Origin: Pseudomonadales bacterium
GTDB taxonomy: Bacteria; Pseudomonadota; Gammaproteobacteria; Pseudomonadales; Azotimanducaceae
Assembly: GCA_016779585.1 (NCBI GenBank)
Contig: JADHNI010000004.1
Coordinates: 16,042-80,041, forward strand
Direction: 5' to 3'
DNA: 64,000 nucleotides
The notes beneath the pieces were generated by a model, which worked only from the letters and a program-made list of their open reading frames with translations, ran no database searches and was not told where the DNA came from. Every line of letters begins with the position of its first letter. The first letter of the stretch is position 1. Position numbers and translations under genes: made by a program. This document shows positions 9,832-18,804 of this stretch, in pieces.

Positions 9832-11198
9832 GCGTAAAAAATTGTAGCGAGGCCGAGGAATGAGAGAAACCCGACAACGTCTGTAATTGTAGTCAGTACA
9901 ACAGTGCCTGCGATCGCCGGATCAATCCCCATAGACCTGAGGATGCTGGGTAGAAGTGCGCCGGACAGGGCGGCGACAAACAGGTTGATCACCAGCGCCG
10001 CTGCAATAATCAGCCCGAGCTGCGTGTCCTGGAACACGAGGGACGTCGCGACTGCAACGATGAGTGCCCACAGGCAGCCATTAATCAATCCGACGGCGAC
10101 CTCCCGTCGGGTGAGCCAGGCAAGGTTGTCTTCGAACAACCCGTCCTGGGCCATGTTGCGAATAACCAGGGTCAGCGTCTGGCTTCCTGCCACGCCACCC
10201 ATACTTGCAACAATCGGCATGAGAACCGCAAGTGCGACCACTTTCTCTATCGTCTCGGTAAAGAGGTCGATGACACCTGCGGCTATAAATGCGGTGATCA
10301 GGTTCGCACCGAGCCAGATTGCCCTGCTGCGTGCGGTCCGCCAGATAGGTGCGAAGGTGTCAGCGTCTTCTGTCAGGCCGGCCATCCCGAGGATGGAGTG
10401 TTCAGCTTCATCGATGATGACGTCCACCACATCGTCAATGGTAATTCGGCCCACCAGTTTGTTGTATTCATCGACAACCGGTGCGGAGACCAGGTCATAA
10501 CGTTCGAAGGTGGCCGCAACGTCGTGTTCAGACATCTCGGCACCAAGGACCTCCGCCTCGGTTAGCATCATTTCCCGGACGGTCAGTGATGGGTCAGATA
10601 CCAGGAGCGTCGACAGCGGTAGCACCCCAATGAACTCATCACTGGCGTTGACCACGTATACGCTATCCGTCATGGGTGGCAAATCCGGGTGTCTTCGCAG
10701 GTACCTAAACACCACGTCGAGAGTAATATCGGGCCTGACGGAAATGGTATCCGTGTCCATCATGCCGCCAGCCGTATCCTCGGGATACGACAGCAGCTGT
10801 TCTACGCGAGCCCTGTCCTGGGCATCCATTGCGTCCAGTGCGTCCTGTATGAGGTCTGCTGGTAGCTGCTGGAGAATGTCCGCGCTGTTGTCGTTATCGA
10901 CCTTCTCGAGGACTGTTGCAATCTCCTCACCGGACTTGTCACCCAGTAGTGAATGAACAATATCCTCATCAACATGCTGGATGATGTCGCTCTGGTGGTG
11001 TTCCTCAAAGAGATTCCAGAGTTCCGCTCGCTGCGCAGGAGGGGAAGACTCAAGTATGTCTGCGAGATCTTCTGAACGCAGGTCCTCAATAAGGCTGTCA
11101 ATATCCTGGTGTGTGCCATTTTCCAGGATATCCTTGATCTGGCTAACGGCTGATAGCCGTTCGCTGGGAGGTGAACTGGTTTCTTCGATTTCGCTCAC
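9828..11198 (-). CDS. mgtE: Magnesium transporter MgtE
   Basis: Mg2+ channel of the inner membrane, 456 residues. Domain order fits the family: N-terminal superhelical MgtE_N region (residues about 25-135, 'LADILESSPPAQRAEL'), paired CBS domains (about 140-265) that sense cytoplasmic Mg2+, a plug helix, then five membrane helices from about residue 290. The pore-forming segment is represented by 'PIVASMGGVAGSQTL'. The start overlaps the npr stop by 4 nt (ATGA), giving tight coupling to the PTS-Ntr genes upstream. Confidence 0.96.
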   Translation of the reverse strand: MSEIEETSSPPSERLSAVSQIKDILENGTHQDIDSLIEDLRSEDLADILESSPPAQRAELWNLFEEHHQSDIIQHVDEDIVHSLLGDKSGEEIATVLEKVDNDNSADILQQLPADLIQDALDAMDAQDRARVEQLLSYPEDTAGGMMDTDTISVRPDITLDVVFRYLRRHPDLPPMTDSVYVVNASDEFIGVLPLSTLLVSDPSLTVREMMLTEAEVLGAEMSEHDVAATFERYDLVSAPVVDEYNKLVGRITIDDVVDVIIDEAEHSILGMAGLTEDADTFAPIWRTARSRAIWLGANLITAFIAAGVIDLFTETIEKVVALAVLMPIVASMGGVAGSQTLTLVIRNMAQDGLFEDNLAWLTRREVAVGLINGCLWALIVAVATSLVFQDTQLGLIIAAALVINLFVAALSGALLPSILRSMGIDPAIAGTVVLTTITDVVGFLSFLGLATIFYA

Positions 11199-11464
11199 TC
11201 GTCCTCTCCGAACCTGTCAGCGATCAGTTTTTCGATAGCGGCCATGGCTTGTATTTCGTCGGCGCCCTCAATCTCAATTTCCACCTCAGAACCAAAGGCA
11301 GCTTCCAGCATCATCATGGACATGATGCTTTTGCCATTGGCCTCCCTGGTTGGGCTTCGTACTGTGATTTTCGATCCAAACGCTCCTGCCGCCTTGACAA
11401 AAACAGATGCCGCCCTGGCATGCAGGCCAAGCTTGTTCTGAATTTGAAGACACCTGGTGATCAC
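11195..11464 (-). CDS. npr: NPr, phosphocarrier of the nitrogen PTS (PtsO)
   Basis: HPr-like phosphocarrier of 89 residues that passes phosphate from EI-Ntr (PtsP, not in this window) to PtsN. The active-site His is in 'NKLGLHARAASVFVK' near residue 16, and the second conserved stretch 'NGKSIMSMMMLEAAFGSEV' matches the regulatory serine region of HPr proteins. It lies 5 nt downstream of rapZ in the conserved order ptsN-rapZ-npr. Length and motifs are complete. Confidence 0.96.
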   Translation of the reverse strand: MITRCLQIQNKLGLHARAASVFVKAAGAFGSKITVRSPTREANGKSIMSMMMLEAAFGSEVEIEIEGADEIQAMAAIEKLIADRFGEDE

Positions 11465-11469
11465 GTCTG

Positions 11470-12342
11470 CTACCCCTGTGTCTTGAGGATCGAATTCAGT
11501 TCCCGGTGACGGACCTGTACGTTCGAAAATTGTGAGTCAAATTGCTCAAACAGTTTCCTGCACATGAATACGGAACGGTGCTGGCCACCGGTGCAGCCTA
11601 TGGCAACCGTCAGGTAGCTACGGTTGTTGGCTTCGAATCTCGGTAGCCATCGATCCAGGAACCCTTTCAGGTCGTTGAACATGTCCATGAACTCTTCCTG
11701 TCCGTTCAGGAATTCCTGCACAGGTCCATCCAGCCCGGTCAGTTCGCGCAGACCGGGTTCCCAGTGTGGGTTCGGAAGACAGCGAACATCAAATACCAGG
11801 TCAGCATCGACTGGTACGCCTCGCTTGTAAGCAAAGGAAAGGAACAACAGGGCAAACTCATGGGTTTCCCGGGCGACCCTGGTGCGGATTTCGTCCCGCA
11901 GTTCGTGAATGGTCAGGCTCGTGGTATCGATTGTCAGGGATGCCATGTCGGAAATTGGATCGAGCATCCTGCTTTCCAGTTCGAGGGCTTCGCGCAGGTC
12001 CCGCTCGGTGTTGCTGAGCGGGTGCTTGCGTCGGGTTTCACTGAATCTTTTTACCAGTGCGGGGCTTGCCGAATCCAGGAAGATGATAGTCGAGTCCACC
12101 TTGCTGCTATCGAACATTTCAAGCACGCTTGGGAAAAGAGCAAGATCTTCCGCTATGTTTCTGGCGTCTATGCTGACGGCAACCTTGTTAATGTCTTCGT
12201 TAGAGAAGAGTCGATCGACCAGAGGACTGAGCAGTGTGACCGGCAGGTTATCGATGCAGTAGTAACCCATGTCCTCCAGGACATTGAGTGCGGTACTTTT
12301 ACCGGACCCGGACCTGCCACTGATAACAACAAGGGAGATCAT
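11470..12342 (-). CDS. rapZ: RNase adapter protein RapZ
   Basis: RNA-binding P-loop protein of 290 residues. In E. coli it directs RNase E to the sRNA GlmZ and so controls GlmS, the entry enzyme for cell-wall amino sugars. An N-terminal Walker A 'SGRSGSGKSTALNVL' (about residue 8) and a C-terminal domain with 'VAIGCTGGQHRSV' are both present. The start overlaps the ptsN stop by 4 nt. Whether GlmZ/GlmY exist in this organism cannot be seen from the window. Confidence 0.96.
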   Translation of the reverse strand: MISLVVISGRSGSGKSTALNVLEDMGYYCIDNLPVTLLSPLVDRLFSNEDINKVAVSIDARNIAEDLALFPSVLEMFDSSKVDSTIIFLDSASPALVKRFSETRRKHPLSNTERDLREALELESRMLDPISDMASLTIDTTSLTIHELRDEIRTRVARETHEFALLFLSFAYKRGVPVDADLVFDVRCLPNPHWEPGLRELTGLDGPVQEFLNGQEEFMDMFNDLKGFLDRWLPRFEANNRSYLTVAIGCTGGQHRSVFMCRKLFEQFDSQFSNVQVRHRELNSILKTQG

Positions 12343-12824
12343 TGGCCACCGCTTGACTGGACCCGGGCTTCTTCCAGCGACTGAATAGCGCGTTGAAACA
12401 GGGTTTCATCATCTTCAGCATTCACCAGGTCATTCCGGTATTTTTCCAGCTGCAGCCGTTCCGCCAGCATCGATAGCGTTGACAGGTGCTCGGAGGTTTC
12501 TGCTTCCGGAACCAGGAGTACAAACATGATGTGCACGGGCTGGTCGTCCGGGGAAGAGAAATCGACGCCCTCGTCGAACACAAACAGGCTGCCGACAATG
12601 TTGGTGCATGAGGACAGGCGGCAATGGGGAATAGCCACGCCATCGCCGAGGCCAGTGGAGCCAATTTTTTCCCGGTCAATCAGTCCACGGTACAAGTCAC
12701 CGACATCCAGTTCGGGAAGTGTTTCACCGATTTTTAAAGCCGCATGTTCGATGGCACGCTTTTTACTGCTCGCCTCTACGCCGGAAAAAACCCGGTCTGG
12801 TGCGAGAATGGACTCAATATTCAT
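12339..12824 (-). CDS. ptsN: PTS-Ntr EIIA component PtsN
   Basis: EIIA-Ntr regulator, 161 residues, a mannitol/fructose-type EIIA fold. The phosphorylated His is in 'DGVAIPHCRL' (about residue 67). Its phosphorylation state regulates K+ transport and other targets in studied relatives. It is encoded downstream of hpf and upstream of rapZ with a 4-nt overlap, as in E. coli and Pseudomonas. Complete length and no altered catalytic residue. Confidence 0.96.
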   Translation of the reverse strand: MNIESILAPDRVFSGVEASSKKRAIEHAALKIGETLPELDVGDLYRGLIDREKIGSTGLGDGVAIPHCRLSSCTNIVGSLFVFDEGVDFSSPDDQPVHIMFVLLVPEAETSEHLSTLSMLAERLQLEKYRNDLVNAEDDETLFQRAIQSLEEARVQSSGGQ

Positions 12825-12872
12825 GTGATGCGGCCATAGGTGTTGATGGCCGCATTATAACAACCGCGAGGC

Positions 12873-13181
12873 TTACCTCGAAGCGGCGCGGTGTTTGTGG
12901 TCTTTCTGTTTTTCTTTCTTTTTGATCAGCTGACGGTCCAGCTTGTCAGCAAGCATGTCAATTGCCGCATAGAGATCATCATGCTCTGCGTCGGCGTAGA
13001 TTTCTCCACCGGAGATGTGAATCGTGGATTCGGCTTTCTGGCGTTGTTTTTCCACCGAGAGTATGACGTTCATGTTAGTGATTCTGTCGAAATGCCGTTC
13101 CAGTCTTTCCAGTTTCGTAGAGACGTAGTTCCTTAGGGAATCTGTAACTTCTACATGGTGGCCACTAACATTCAATTGCAT
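12873..13181 (-). CDS. hpf: Ribosome hibernation promoting factor, short form
   Basis: Small ribosome-binding protein (102 residues) that promotes 100S dimer formation when growth slows. The beta-alpha fold signature 'MQLNVSGHHVEVTDSLRNYV' and 'GEIYADAEHDDLYAAIDML' are clear. It is the short HPF type because the long C-terminal extension is absent; the tail is very basic ('KKKEKQKDHKHR'). A good Shine-Dalgarno (CAGGAG) precedes ATG 13181. The 120-nt gap to rpoN contains an imperfect hairpin (arms about 13211-13228). Confidence 0.95.
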   Translation of the reverse strand: MQLNVSGHHVEVTDSLRNYVSTKLERLERHFDRITNMNVILSVEKQRQKAESTIHISGGEIYADAEHDDLYAAIDMLADKLDRQLIKKKEKQKDHKHRAASR

Positions 13182-13301
13182 AAAGCATCTCCTGGCATAT
13201 GTATGGACACGAACTTTTACAGTTCATGTTAAGACTATAACACTCCTTTTGTTAAATGTTTGACCTGGATCAGGTCGATTGGTTCGATCCGAAAGCGGCT
13301 T

Positions 13302-14867
13302 TTAAATCAGCTGTTTACGTTCGTTCGAAGGGGGTATCAGCAACAGTTCCCGATACTTGGCGATCGTGCGCCGGGCGACGTTGATGTTCTGCTCCTCCAG
13401 CAGTTTTGCGATCTTGCTGTCACTGAGTGGCTTGCGGGGATTTTCCTCTGCGACCAGTTTTTTGATGAGTGCCCGGATTGCCGTTGAAGAGACCTCACCG
13501 CCCGAACTGGTCGAAACGTGGCTGGAGAAAAAGTACTTAAGTTCGAACACGCCGGCAGGCGTCAGCATGTACTTCTGTGTCGTGACACGACTGATGGTGG
13601 ACTCGTGAAGTTCAACGGCCTCTGCTATGTCATGCAGCACAAGGGGTTTCATTGCCTGCTCGCCGTACTCAAAAAAACCACGCTGGAACTCGACAATCTT
13701 GGTGGAAACCCTGAGCAGGGTGTCGTTGCGCTGTTGCAGGCTCTTGATGAACCAGCGCGCTTCCTGCAAGTGATTTTTCATGTTGCTGGCATCATCGCTT
13801 GTGTCGCCACGCTTGATGAGCGCTGCGTATTCAGGGTTTACACGAATTCTTGGAGCTGATTTGGGGTTCAGTTCCACTACCCATCGACCATTCTGTTTGG
13901 AAACGAACACATCTGGCTCTATGTAATCCACACTTTCCTGGACAATGGATGCTCCGGGCCGCGGGTTCAACGTCTGGATCAACGTGATGACTTCCTTGAG
14001 CTCGGCTTCCTTGATCCTGAGCTTGCGGGCCAGCTGCACGTAATCCCGGTTGGCGAGCATGGCTATGTAATTCTCTACGAGTGTCAGTGCCAGTGTCTTG
14101 CCTTCGGTATCGTCCGGTAGTTCACGCAGTTGAATGGCAAGGCATTCCTGCAGGGAGCGAGCGGCGATACCAACCGGATCCAGGTGCTGGATCAGGTGCA
14201 GGACCGCGTCCACCTCTTCAATTTCGATCTCCCATTCCGGCGGCGCAGATTCAACGATATCTTCCACGTCTATCTGCAACACACCTTCATTGTCCAGTCC
14301 ATCCAGGATAGACGCGGCGATGTACTGGTCGGACTCAGTAAGGTTCAGCAAATTCAGCTGGTCAAGCAGGTGGCTCTGGATGGAGGTGCTGTCGGCGTTC
14401 CTGGTCTCCAGGAAATTTTCATCTGAGAAATCGCCGCTACCAGCTGAAGAAACAAAATTGTCGTCGTACACATCTTCCCAGGATGTATCCACTGGCAGGT
14501 CGACTGCAATGGACTCAGCGTCGACCTCATCCCTGGAATCGGTAATGTGTTCACCGTCAATTTCCGGGTCGAGCGGTATTTCATCAGTTTCGAATTCGCG
14601 ATCTTCTGCGGACGAGGCTTCACTGCTGGCCGTATCGGAACCGTCTTCGCCGCGCTCTTCATTCGGCTGGTCGAGGGAGGTTTCTTCCTCGGAGTTATCG
14701 CGCTCCGGGTCGAATTCCTCCAGCATGAAGTTGGTATCCAGTACCTCCTGTATCTCCATTTCCAGTTCGATACTGGACAATTGCAACAGGCGAATAGCCT
14801 GCTGCAGCTGTGGCGTCATTCGCAGTTGCTGGCCCAGCTTCAGAGATATGGAGGGTTTTAGTGACAC
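13302..14867 (-). CDS. rpoN: RNA polymerase sigma-54 factor RpoN
   Basis: Alternative sigma factor (521 residues) that recognises -24/-12 promoters and needs AAA+ activators. Region I is the Gln/Leu-rich 'LGQQLRMTPQLQQAIRLLQL' (about residues 11-30). An acidic region II (Glu/Asp-rich, about 50-140) follows. The core-binding domain and the C-terminal RpoN box 'ARRTIAKYRELL' near residue 500 complete it. The start codon is GTG. A near-perfect sigma-54 promoter precedes pilA at 58531, so pilus synthesis is a likely local target. Confidence 0.97.
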   Translation of the reverse strand: MSLKPSISLKLGQQLRMTPQLQQAIRLLQLSSIELEMEIQEVLDTNFMLEEFDPERDNSEEETSLDQPNEERGEDGSDTASSEASSAEDREFETDEIPLDPEIDGEHITDSRDEVDAESIAVDLPVDTSWEDVYDDNFVSSAGSGDFSDENFLETRNADSTSIQSHLLDQLNLLNLTESDQYIAASILDGLDNEGVLQIDVEDIVESAPPEWEIEIEEVDAVLHLIQHLDPVGIAARSLQECLAIQLRELPDDTEGKTLALTLVENYIAMLANRDYVQLARKLRIKEAELKEVITLIQTLNPRPGASIVQESVDYIEPDVFVSKQNGRWVVELNPKSAPRIRVNPEYAALIKRGDTSDDASNMKNHLQEARWFIKSLQQRNDTLLRVSTKIVEFQRGFFEYGEQAMKPLVLHDIAEAVELHESTISRVTTQKYMLTPAGVFELKYFFSSHVSTSSGGEVSSTAIRALIKKLVAEENPRKPLSDSKIAKLLEEQNINVARRTIAKYRELLLIPPSNERKQLI

Positions 14868-14891
14868 GGTGTCCGATTTGTCCTTAAGTCG

Positions 14892-15617
14892 TTACATCCT
14901 GAAGTTTTGTCCGAGATAAACATCCCTGACCTGTTCATTGGCCAGTACCTCTGCCGCTGATCCCTGGGCGATAATCTGGCCATCACTGACAATATAGGCT
15001 GTTTCGCAGATATCCAGCGTCTCGCGGACATTGTGATCGGTAATCAGGACCCCGATACCACGCTCGGAAAGATGGCTGACGATATCCTTGATGTCTGTCA
15101 CCGAAATGGGATCCACGCCGGCAAAAGGTTCGTCCAGCAGGATGAAGTCAGGCTCGTTAGCAAGGGCGCGGGCTATCTCAACCCTGCGGCGTTCACCACC
15201 GGACAGTGAAATACCGAGGTTGTTCCGGATGTGGGTAATCCTGAATTCCTCCATCAGCCTTTCTGCTGTTTCAAGCTGTGCACTGGCGTCGAGATCCTTG
15301 CGCATTTCCAGTATGGCCATCAGATTGTCCTGTACCGACAGCTTGCGAAATACGGAAGCTTCCTGGGGCAGATAGCCAATTCCCATCCTTGCTCTCTCGT
15401 GGACCGCGAGACTGGTAATGTCCTCATCATCGATGGAGACCTTTCCGCGATCATGTGTGATGGAACCGACGATCATATAGAAGCAGGTCGTTTTCCCGGC
15501 ACCATTGGGACCGAGCAGGCCGACCACCTGGCCACTGCTGACAGATAGTGAAACATCCCTGACAACGGGATGGCCTCGATAACTCTTGGCGAGGTTTTCT
15601 GCATGGAGTTTTGGCAT
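14892..15617 (-). CDS. lptB: LPS export ABC transporter ATP-binding protein LptB
   Basis: Cytoplasmic ATPase powering LptFG to lift LPS from the inner membrane. 241 residues with Walker A '[13 protein letters not shown]', Q-loop '[12 protein letters not shown]', ABC signature '[15 protein letters not shown]', Walker B '[13 protein letters not shown]' and H-loop '[10 protein letters not shown]'. The ATG at 15617 is preferred over the adjacent in-frame TTG (15620). It lies 10 nt after lptA and 24 nt before rpoN, the conserved lptA-lptB-rpoN order. Confidence 0.97.
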   Translation of the reverse strand: MPKLHAENLAKSYRGHPVVRDVSLSVSSGQVVGLLGPNGAGKTTCFYMIVGSITHDRGKVSIDDEDITSLAVHERARMGIGYLPQEASVFRKLSVQDNLMAILEMRKDLDASAQLETAERLMEEFRITHIRNNLGISLSGGERRRVEIARALANEPDFILLDEPFAGVDPISVTDIKDIVSHLSERGIGVLITDHNVRETLDICETAYIVSDGQIIAQGSAAEVLANEQVRDVYLGQNFRM

Positions 15618-15627
15618 CAACAGGCTG

Positions 15628-16200
15628 TTACTGGTTTTGTGGCTGTTTTGGTTTCTGGGATTTTTTCGGCGTGATGGTCATGTTGACCCGGTCCGAACCG
15701 CCGCTTGAACTGAGATTCACGATTCCCCGGGCGAGATCGTAGTAGAGCAACTCTCCGGTAAATACATCTTCAACCTGTTGCAGGCGAGCATCGCCAGACA
15801 GGTGCAGGCGTTCTTCCTGCACCAGGTAGGTAATCTTCCGGGCATCCGCGTACACCATGTCCTTTTCGACATTCACCTGCTGGCGGTAGTGCGCCAGTTT
15901 GTCTGAGTTCTTGTCTACCCTGGCAATGATCTGGATAACCGAACTATCCGTGGTGTAGATCTCAACCTCGTCCGCAGTTACCTCCAGCGTACCCTGGGTA
16001 ATGATTACGTTGCCCCGGTATACAGAGGCACCCTGGTTTTCGTCCACCATCGCTGCGTCTGCCTGTATACGAATAGGCTGTTCTCTGTCCGTTTCCAGTG
16101 CGATAACGCTGCTCGCGAGCAGCATCAGGGCTGCAGTCACAAACAGCTGCAGGCGTTTAAACTGTCGGTACGTTAATTGCATTTCCAGCATAGGCGCCAT
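15628..16200 (-). CDS. lptA: LPS transport periplasmic protein LptA
   Basis: Periplasmic beta-jellyroll protein that polymerises into the LPS bridge between LptC and LptD. A signal peptide ('[18 protein letters not shown]') is followed by the OstA-like fold ('[22 protein letters not shown]' region). The basic 'KKSQKPKQ' tail resembles other LptA C-termini. Three in-frame ATGs (16200, 16191, 16182) could start the gene; 16200 is 19 nt after the lptC stop and is given here, but the choice is not settled by a clear Shine-Dalgarno. Confidence 0.9.
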   Translation of the reverse strand: MAPMLEMQLTYRQFKRLQLFVTAALMLLASSVIALETDREQPIRIQADAAMVDENQGASVYRGNVIITQGTLEVTADEVEIYTTDSSVIQIIARVDKNSDKLAHYRQQVNVEKDMVYADARKITYLVQEERLHLSGDARLQQVEDVFTGELLYYDLARGIVNLSSSGGSDRVNMTITPKKSQKPKQPQNQ

Positions 16201-16219
16201 TCTAGCCCAAAGACTGGTA

Positions 16220-16798
16220 CTAGTTGGGAAGAAATATTGTTGTGACGCGATCTGCGTCGGTGGAATAGAACATGAACCGCCCCTCATCGAGGAAGGCTTT
16301 CATGCCTGCGGCCGTGGTTCTTCCAGTTTCATTGTCTATGAACACCTTGGCATCGGTTTCCAGGTAATCCTGTTCCGGGTAGATTGTCAGGCTTTCGGTC
16401 TGGATATTGACGAATCGACCCTGGCGGCCATTCCTGGCGGCGAGGACATTGTTCCAGAGTTCGACGACCTCTTCCCGGTAGTTGGTGCCAGGCAGGATAC
16501 GACCCTCCGCGGCTGTTATATCCCACGGTGCACTGTTATCCGAATGGGCCAGTGCCATGGCCGGTGACTTCATCGTTGTCAGGTCCGTCAACGGGAAGTG
16601 GGTGAAGCGGTCGGCATCAATCCTGTGTTGTAGAAGGCCATCCTCATCGAACTGTTCGATGGTGGCATTAAGCATGTAAAGGTCAGGTTCGTTCCTGGGC
16701 GTCTTTTCCTCAGGAACTTCGGCTTCATCCAGGACAAAGTTGATGGACAGTGCGAATGCAAGCAGCAGGGTGCTCAGCACTACAATTCGATTGATCAT
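16220..16798 (-). CDS. lptC: LPS export protein LptC
   Basis: Bitopic inner-membrane protein linking LptBFG to LptA. 192 residues: one N-terminal membrane helix ('VVLSTLLLAFALSINFVL'), then a beta-jellyroll domain with 'EGRILPGTNYREEVVELWNNV' region and 'ETDAKVFIDNETGRTTAAGM', typical of LptC. The start 'MINRIVV' at 16798 was chosen because the longer reading adds a non-family stretch. It follows yrbG directly; the kdsD and kdsC genes that normally separate them are missing. Confidence 0.93.
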   Translation of the reverse strand: MINRIVVLSTLLLAFALSINFVLDEAEVPEEKTPRNEPDLYMLNATIEQFDEDGLLQHRIDADRFTHFPLTDLTTMKSPAMALAHSDNSAPWDITAAEGRILPGTNYREEVVELWNNVLAARNGRQGRFVNIQTESLTIYPEQDYLETDAKVFIDNETGRTTAAGMKAFLDEGRFMFYSTDADRVTTIFLPN

Positions 16799-16811
16799 AA
16801 CAGCTATGCTA

Positions 16812-17792
16812 TCAGAGTCGTGTAGCGGACCCATCCATGGCTGAGAAGTACAGCACCACCAGGTAAACGATCCAGATAGAGACCATCAGGATACCCATGA
16901 TCCGGTTCAGGCTGCCGGAACCGGTGTAAGCAAAGCAGACCAGCAGCATTGTCAGTCCGAGCATCAGGATATAGTCACGCCATAGTAGTTCAAACTTAAT
17001 AGCGGTAGGGGAAATGACACAGGGAATAGAAAGCACGGCAAGGATGTTGAAAATGTTCGAGCCAACGATGTTGGCGATGGCCATGTCGGTCTGGTCTTTC
17101 AGGGCGCTGGTTACGGACACAACCAGTTCCGGAAGGCTGGTCCCTACCGCAATGACTGTCAGGCCAATGACCAGTTCACTGACTCCCAGGTTGGTGGCGA
17201 TGTTCTTGACGGCCCAGACCAGCAACTCCGAGCTGAGTAACAGGAAAAAAAGAGCGAGCAGGAAGGTGGAGATTGCCCGAAGATTACTCATGTCCGGAAT
17301 TTCACTCAGCTCCTGGATTTCTGCAGCTAACTCAGCCTGCGACGATTTCTGGTATTCGACTGTGAGCCTTAACAGGAACAGCGCCAGTCCGGCGAACAAC
17401 AGCAACCCATCCCAGATACCCAGCCTATAGTCGATCAGCGTAGCCCCGGCGCACAGCGTTACGAACACCATGATCGGCATGTCGTTGCGGAGGATGTCGA
17501 CGCGAAACTTGAGAGGCACCATGATCGCGGTAATGCCCAGAACCATTCCGATATTGGCAATGTTCGAGCCAATAGCGTTACCCACGGCCAGCTCGGGCTG
17601 GTTCTGCAGGGAAGATATGCCTGATACAAAGATTTCCGGTGCGGATGTTCCGAGCGCCACGATCGTGAGTCCGATGATCATCGGCGATATGTTGAAGTTC
17701 CGGGCCGTGGCTACAGAGCCAATGACGAACTGATCAGCGCTTTTAAACAGTACAAGGAAACCGACGAGAAGCGCCGCGCTGTAGTAAATCAT
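16812..17792 (-). CDS. yrbG: Calcium/sodium antiporter, YrbG family
   Basis: K+-independent Na+/Ca2+ exchanger-like protein with about ten membrane helices in two homologous halves. Each half carries the ion-binding alpha repeat: 'IVALGTSAPEIFVS' in the first and 'IAVGTSLPELVVSV' in the second, each followed by 'GNAIGSNIANI' or 'ANIVGSNIFNI'. The start 'MIYYSAALLVG' at 17792 fits the family better than the longer reading that begins at 17852. It begins the leftward block and is divergent from mlaF. Confidence 0.93.
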   Translation of the reverse strand: MIYYSAALLVGFLVLFKSADQFVIGSVATARNFNISPMIIGLTIVALGTSAPEIFVSGISSLQNQPELAVGNAIGSNIANIGMVLGITAIMVPLKFRVDILRNDMPIMVFVTLCAGATLIDYRLGIWDGLLLFAGLALFLLRLTVEYQKSSQAELAAEIQELSEIPDMSNLRAISTFLLALFFLLLSSELLVWAVKNIATNLGVSELVIGLTVIAVGTSLPELVVSVTSALKDQTDMAIANIVGSNIFNILAVLSIPCVISPTAIKFELLWRDYILMLGLTMLLVCFAYTGSGSLNRIMGILMVSIWIVYLVVLYFSAMDGSATRL

Positions 17793-17959
17793 CCGGGGAA
17801 CAGGATTGAGAGTGCAAACAAGCCTGTCATTAAAGTGTTTCTCTGCCTTCATTGCAAGACGAATGTCAAAAGGTTACCGGACGGAGCGGCACTGGCTATA
17901 GCGGTTTTGTGAGCAGGATGTTAGCGTCGCCGTTTCACCTATTTCCCGGGACAGGGGAC

Positions 17960-18787
17960 GTGTCGGAAGAACTCATAGTGCTCGAAAATGTTGTGTATCG
18001 CCGCGGTCGAAAACGCATTTTCGAAGGCCTCTCGCTGCATATACCGGTAGGAAAAACCGTTTCAATTATGGGACCCAGTGGCACCGGGAAAACCACGCTG
18101 CTCCGCCTGATCGGTGGTCATATACAACCGGATCGTGGTCGCGTGTTTGTTCGAGGCAGGGATGTTTCCCGCCTGAATCGTCAGGAGTTGTTCGAACTGA
18201 GAAGGGATATGGGTATGCTGTTCCAGAGCGGTGCCCTGTTTTCAGATCTCACTGTCTTTGAGAATGTTGCCTTCCCTCTGAGGGTGCACACTGACCTCTC
18301 AGAAGACATGGTGCGGGACCTGGTGTTGATCAAGCTTCAGGCAGTAGGCCTTCGGGGTGCATCGGGTTTATCCCCGGGTGAGTTGTCCGGCGGTATGCAA
18401 CGCCGGGTTGCCCTGGCAAGGGCAATGGCGCTGGACCCGTCTCTGGTTATGTACGACGAGCCATTTGCAGGTCTCGATCCCATTGCCATGGGGGTCATTG
18501 TTAAACTGATCAGGGAGATGGCTGATGTGTTCGAGACAACCAACATCATTGTCTCGCATGATATTCGTGAAGCATCCAGCATATCTGATTACATCTATGT
18601 TCTAGCAGACGGTCGACTCATTGGCGAAGGTGAACCTTCTGTAGTTGAGCAGAACGAATCACCGAGACTGCGGCAGTTCATGGACGGTCTTCCTGATGGC
18701 CCGGTACCGTTTCACTATCCAGCACCCAACTACGAAGAAGAACTGCTGACTCCTGGTCGCAAGCCGGGCTGGTTCAGTTTCGAATAA
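17960..18787 (+). CDS. mlaF: Phospholipid ABC transporter ATP-binding protein MlaF
   Basis: ATPase of the MlaFEDB inner-membrane complex, which maintains outer-membrane lipid asymmetry. 275 residues with Walker A 'GPSGTGKTTLLRLIGG', Q-loop 'MLFQSGALFSDLTVF', signature 'LSGGMQRRVALARAM', Walker B 'LVMYDEPFAGLDP' and H-loop 'IVSHDIREA'. GTG at 17960 gives a family-length N-terminus ('VSEELIVLENVVYRRG'). In-frame starts at 17918 and 17852 would add non-conserved residues and remain possible. Confidence 0.94.
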   Translation: MSEELIVLENVVYRRGRKRIFEGLSLHIPVGKTVSIMGPSGTGKTTLLRLIGGHIQPDRGRVFVRGRDVSRLNRQELFELRRDMGMLFQSGALFSDLTVFENVAFPLRVHTDLSEDMVRDLVLIKLQAVGLRGASGLSPGELSGGMQRRVALARAMALDPSLVMYDEPFAGLDPIAMGVIVKLIREMADVFETTNIIVSHDIREASSISDYIYVLADGRLIGEGEPSVVEQNESPRLRQFMDGLPDGPVPFHYPAPNYEEELLTPGRKPGWFSFE

Positions 18788-18804
18788 GGCCGGGTGATTA
18801 CATT

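Noticed and set aside
16001..16567. 188-residue plus-strand ORF over lptA and lptC
   Set aside because: Antisense to two genes with clear family motifs in a conserved operon.
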